NCBI GenBank assembly: GCA_023419055.1
Contig: JAEZYO010000795.1
Location: 1 to 6,779, forward strand
Direction: 5' to 3'
Length of the DNA stretch: 6,779 nt
From: Pseudomonadota bacterium
GTDB taxonomy: Bacteria > Myxococcota > Polyangia > Polyangiales > Polyangiaceae
Of this stretch, positions 6,062 through 6,779 are shown in pieces; position 1 is the first letter of the stretch, and each line of letters opens with the position of its first letter. The notes beneath the pieces are model-generated. The model had not been told where the DNA came from, did not search any database, and saw only the letters and a program-made list of their open reading frames with translations. The translations under genes and the position numbers were made by a program.

Positions 6062-6779
6062 GCGTCGCCTCCGGAGCGAGCTTTCCGCTCGGGTGCTTGA
6101 GCTCGTGCACCGCGATGACGGGGACGTAGCGCACGAAGAGGAGAAACAGGAGCGCGAACAACCCGCCGCTGCCGGCGAGGATCGCCGCGTCGACCGGAGT
6201 GGGGACGAAGTCGCGGAAGCTCGAGGGCAGGAAATCTCGGGACTGCGAGGTGACGATCAGGACGAAGCGCTCGGCCCACATCCCGCACAGGATGACCGCC
6301 GAGACGATGAACAGGTAGCGCTCGCTGGAGCGCACCCGCCGGCTCCAGAGCAACTGCGGCACGAGGACGTTCGCCGCCATCATGAACCAGTACGCGAACG
6401 CATACGTCCCGAAGGGCCGCACCGCGAGCAGCATGCGGTGCTCGGCAGGATCGTGATTCCGGAGCGCGATCACCGTCTCGGCGAAGTAGCTGTAGGCCAC
6501 CAGGAGACCCGTCGCGAGCATCACCTTGGCGAGCAAGTCGAGGTGGCGCGCCGTCACGACGTCGCGCAGCGCGAGGACCCGCCGAGCCGGGATCAAGAGG
6601 ACGATCACGAGCGCGAAGCCCGAGTAGATGGCGCCCGCCACGAAATAGGGCGGAAAGATCGTCGAGTGCCAGCCGGGCAAGAGGGTGATCGCAAAATCGA
6701 AGCTGACGATGGTGTGCACCGAGATCACGAGCCCCGTGGCGAGACCGGCGAGCAGCGCGTACGCAGCGCGGTAGTGGTG
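6054..6779 (-). CDS. actC: ActC, NrfD/PsrC-like quinol-oxidising membrane subunit of Alternative Complex III (3' part only)
   Basis: ActC is the polytopic NrfD/PsrC-family subunit of ACIII; in this family it carries the quinol-binding site in the cytoplasmic membrane. The reading frame is open to the right edge, so the start lies outside the window; 241 residues plus a TGA stop are visible, about half the length I expect for the family. Six membrane segments can be read, at about visible residues 7-32, 43-66, 82-106, 120-143, 149-172 and 184-208. The motif VHTIVSFDFA (His22 and Asp28 of the visible part), then PGWHSTIFPPYFVAGAIYSG, is highly characteristic of ActC; the His and Asp are candidates for quinol chemistry (inference from the family). 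MWAERF and the C-terminal VHELK are also family-like. The stop overlaps the actD start by 8 bases (ATGGCTGA). A GTG at 6728 could be read as a start, but it falls inside a helix and upstream codons continue the homology, so it is internal. Confidence 0.93.
   Translation of the reverse strand, partial: HHYRAAYALLAGLATGLVISVHTIVSFDFAITLLPGWHSTIFPPYFVAGAIYSGFALVIVLLIPARRVLALRDVVTARHLDLLAKVMLATGLLVAYSYFAETVIALRNHDPAEHRMLLAVRPFGTYAFAYWFMMAANVLVPQLLWSRRVRSSERYLFIVSAVILCGMWAERFVLIVTSQSRDFLPSSFRDFVPTPVDAAILAGSGGLFALLFLLFVRYVPVIAVHELKHPSGKLAPEATHG
6068..6072 (-). promoter_or_regulatory. Ribosome binding site of actD
   Basis: GGAGG on the minus strand, 6 bases before the actD ATG at 6061 and inside the actC coding sequence. 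It supports the overlapping start of actD. Confidence 0.75.

Noticed and set aside
1..6779. Search for tRNA, rRNA, CRISPR arrays, insertion sequences and attachment sites
   Set aside because: The window is filled by tightly packed coding sequence; I saw no repeat arrays, transposase motifs or RNA gene signatures on either strand.

Overview
The window is a single block of nine co-directional genes, all on the minus strand. It encodes the membrane half of an Alternative Complex III (ACIII, a quinol:electron-acceptor oxidoreductase) followed directly by a complete four-subunit caa3-type cytochrome c oxidase. Read in transcription order (right to left), the genes are: actC (3' half only; it runs off the right edge), actD, actE, actF, a 112-aa single-pass membrane protein of unknown function, coxB (subunit II with a fused cytochrome c domain), coxA (subunit I), coxC (subunit III) and a small subunit IV. 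The assignments rest on readable motifs: the NrfD-type helices of ActC, the PLNVGGRPLHS motif of ActD, lipobox plus CATCH in ActE, CuA ligands plus CLACH in CoxB, and the full set of heme and CuB histidines in CoxA.

The likely electron route is: quinol oxidised at ActC, through the iron-sulfur and heme subunits ActB/ActA (expected just beyond the right edge) and the lipid-anchored heme protein ActE, to the heme c domain of CoxB, then CuA, heme a and the heme a3/CuB centre of CoxA, where O2 is reduced. Encoding both enzymes together fits the ACIII-oxidase supercomplexes known from other bacteria. CoxA carries the Tyr-Ser pair that replaces the usual proton-channel glutamate, so it belongs to the A2 subclass of heme-copper oxidases.

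All eight gene junctions overlap: five ATGA, two TGATG and one 8-base overlap. No internal promoter or terminator is visible, so this looks like one translationally coupled operon whose promoter lies to the right of the window. Bases 1-89, after the last gene, hold no recognisable gene or clear terminator.

The DNA is GC-rich with strong G/C preference at third codon positions, which also creates long spurious antisense reading frames. ACIII linked to an A2 caa3 oxidase occurs in Myxococcota, Acidobacteriota, Gemmatimonadota, Planctomycetota and Rhodothermota. A Myxococcota (Polyangia-like) source is my best guess from overall resemblance, but it is not proven by this sequence.

This is a known class of respiratory module, not a new system. 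The least described element is the 112-aa protein between actF and coxB, with its GWVD...VSIPIERAM motif. Secondary points of interest are the complete overlap architecture, an unusual Phe-Ser in the K-channel region of CoxA, and a 14-base palindrome in front of the small gene.
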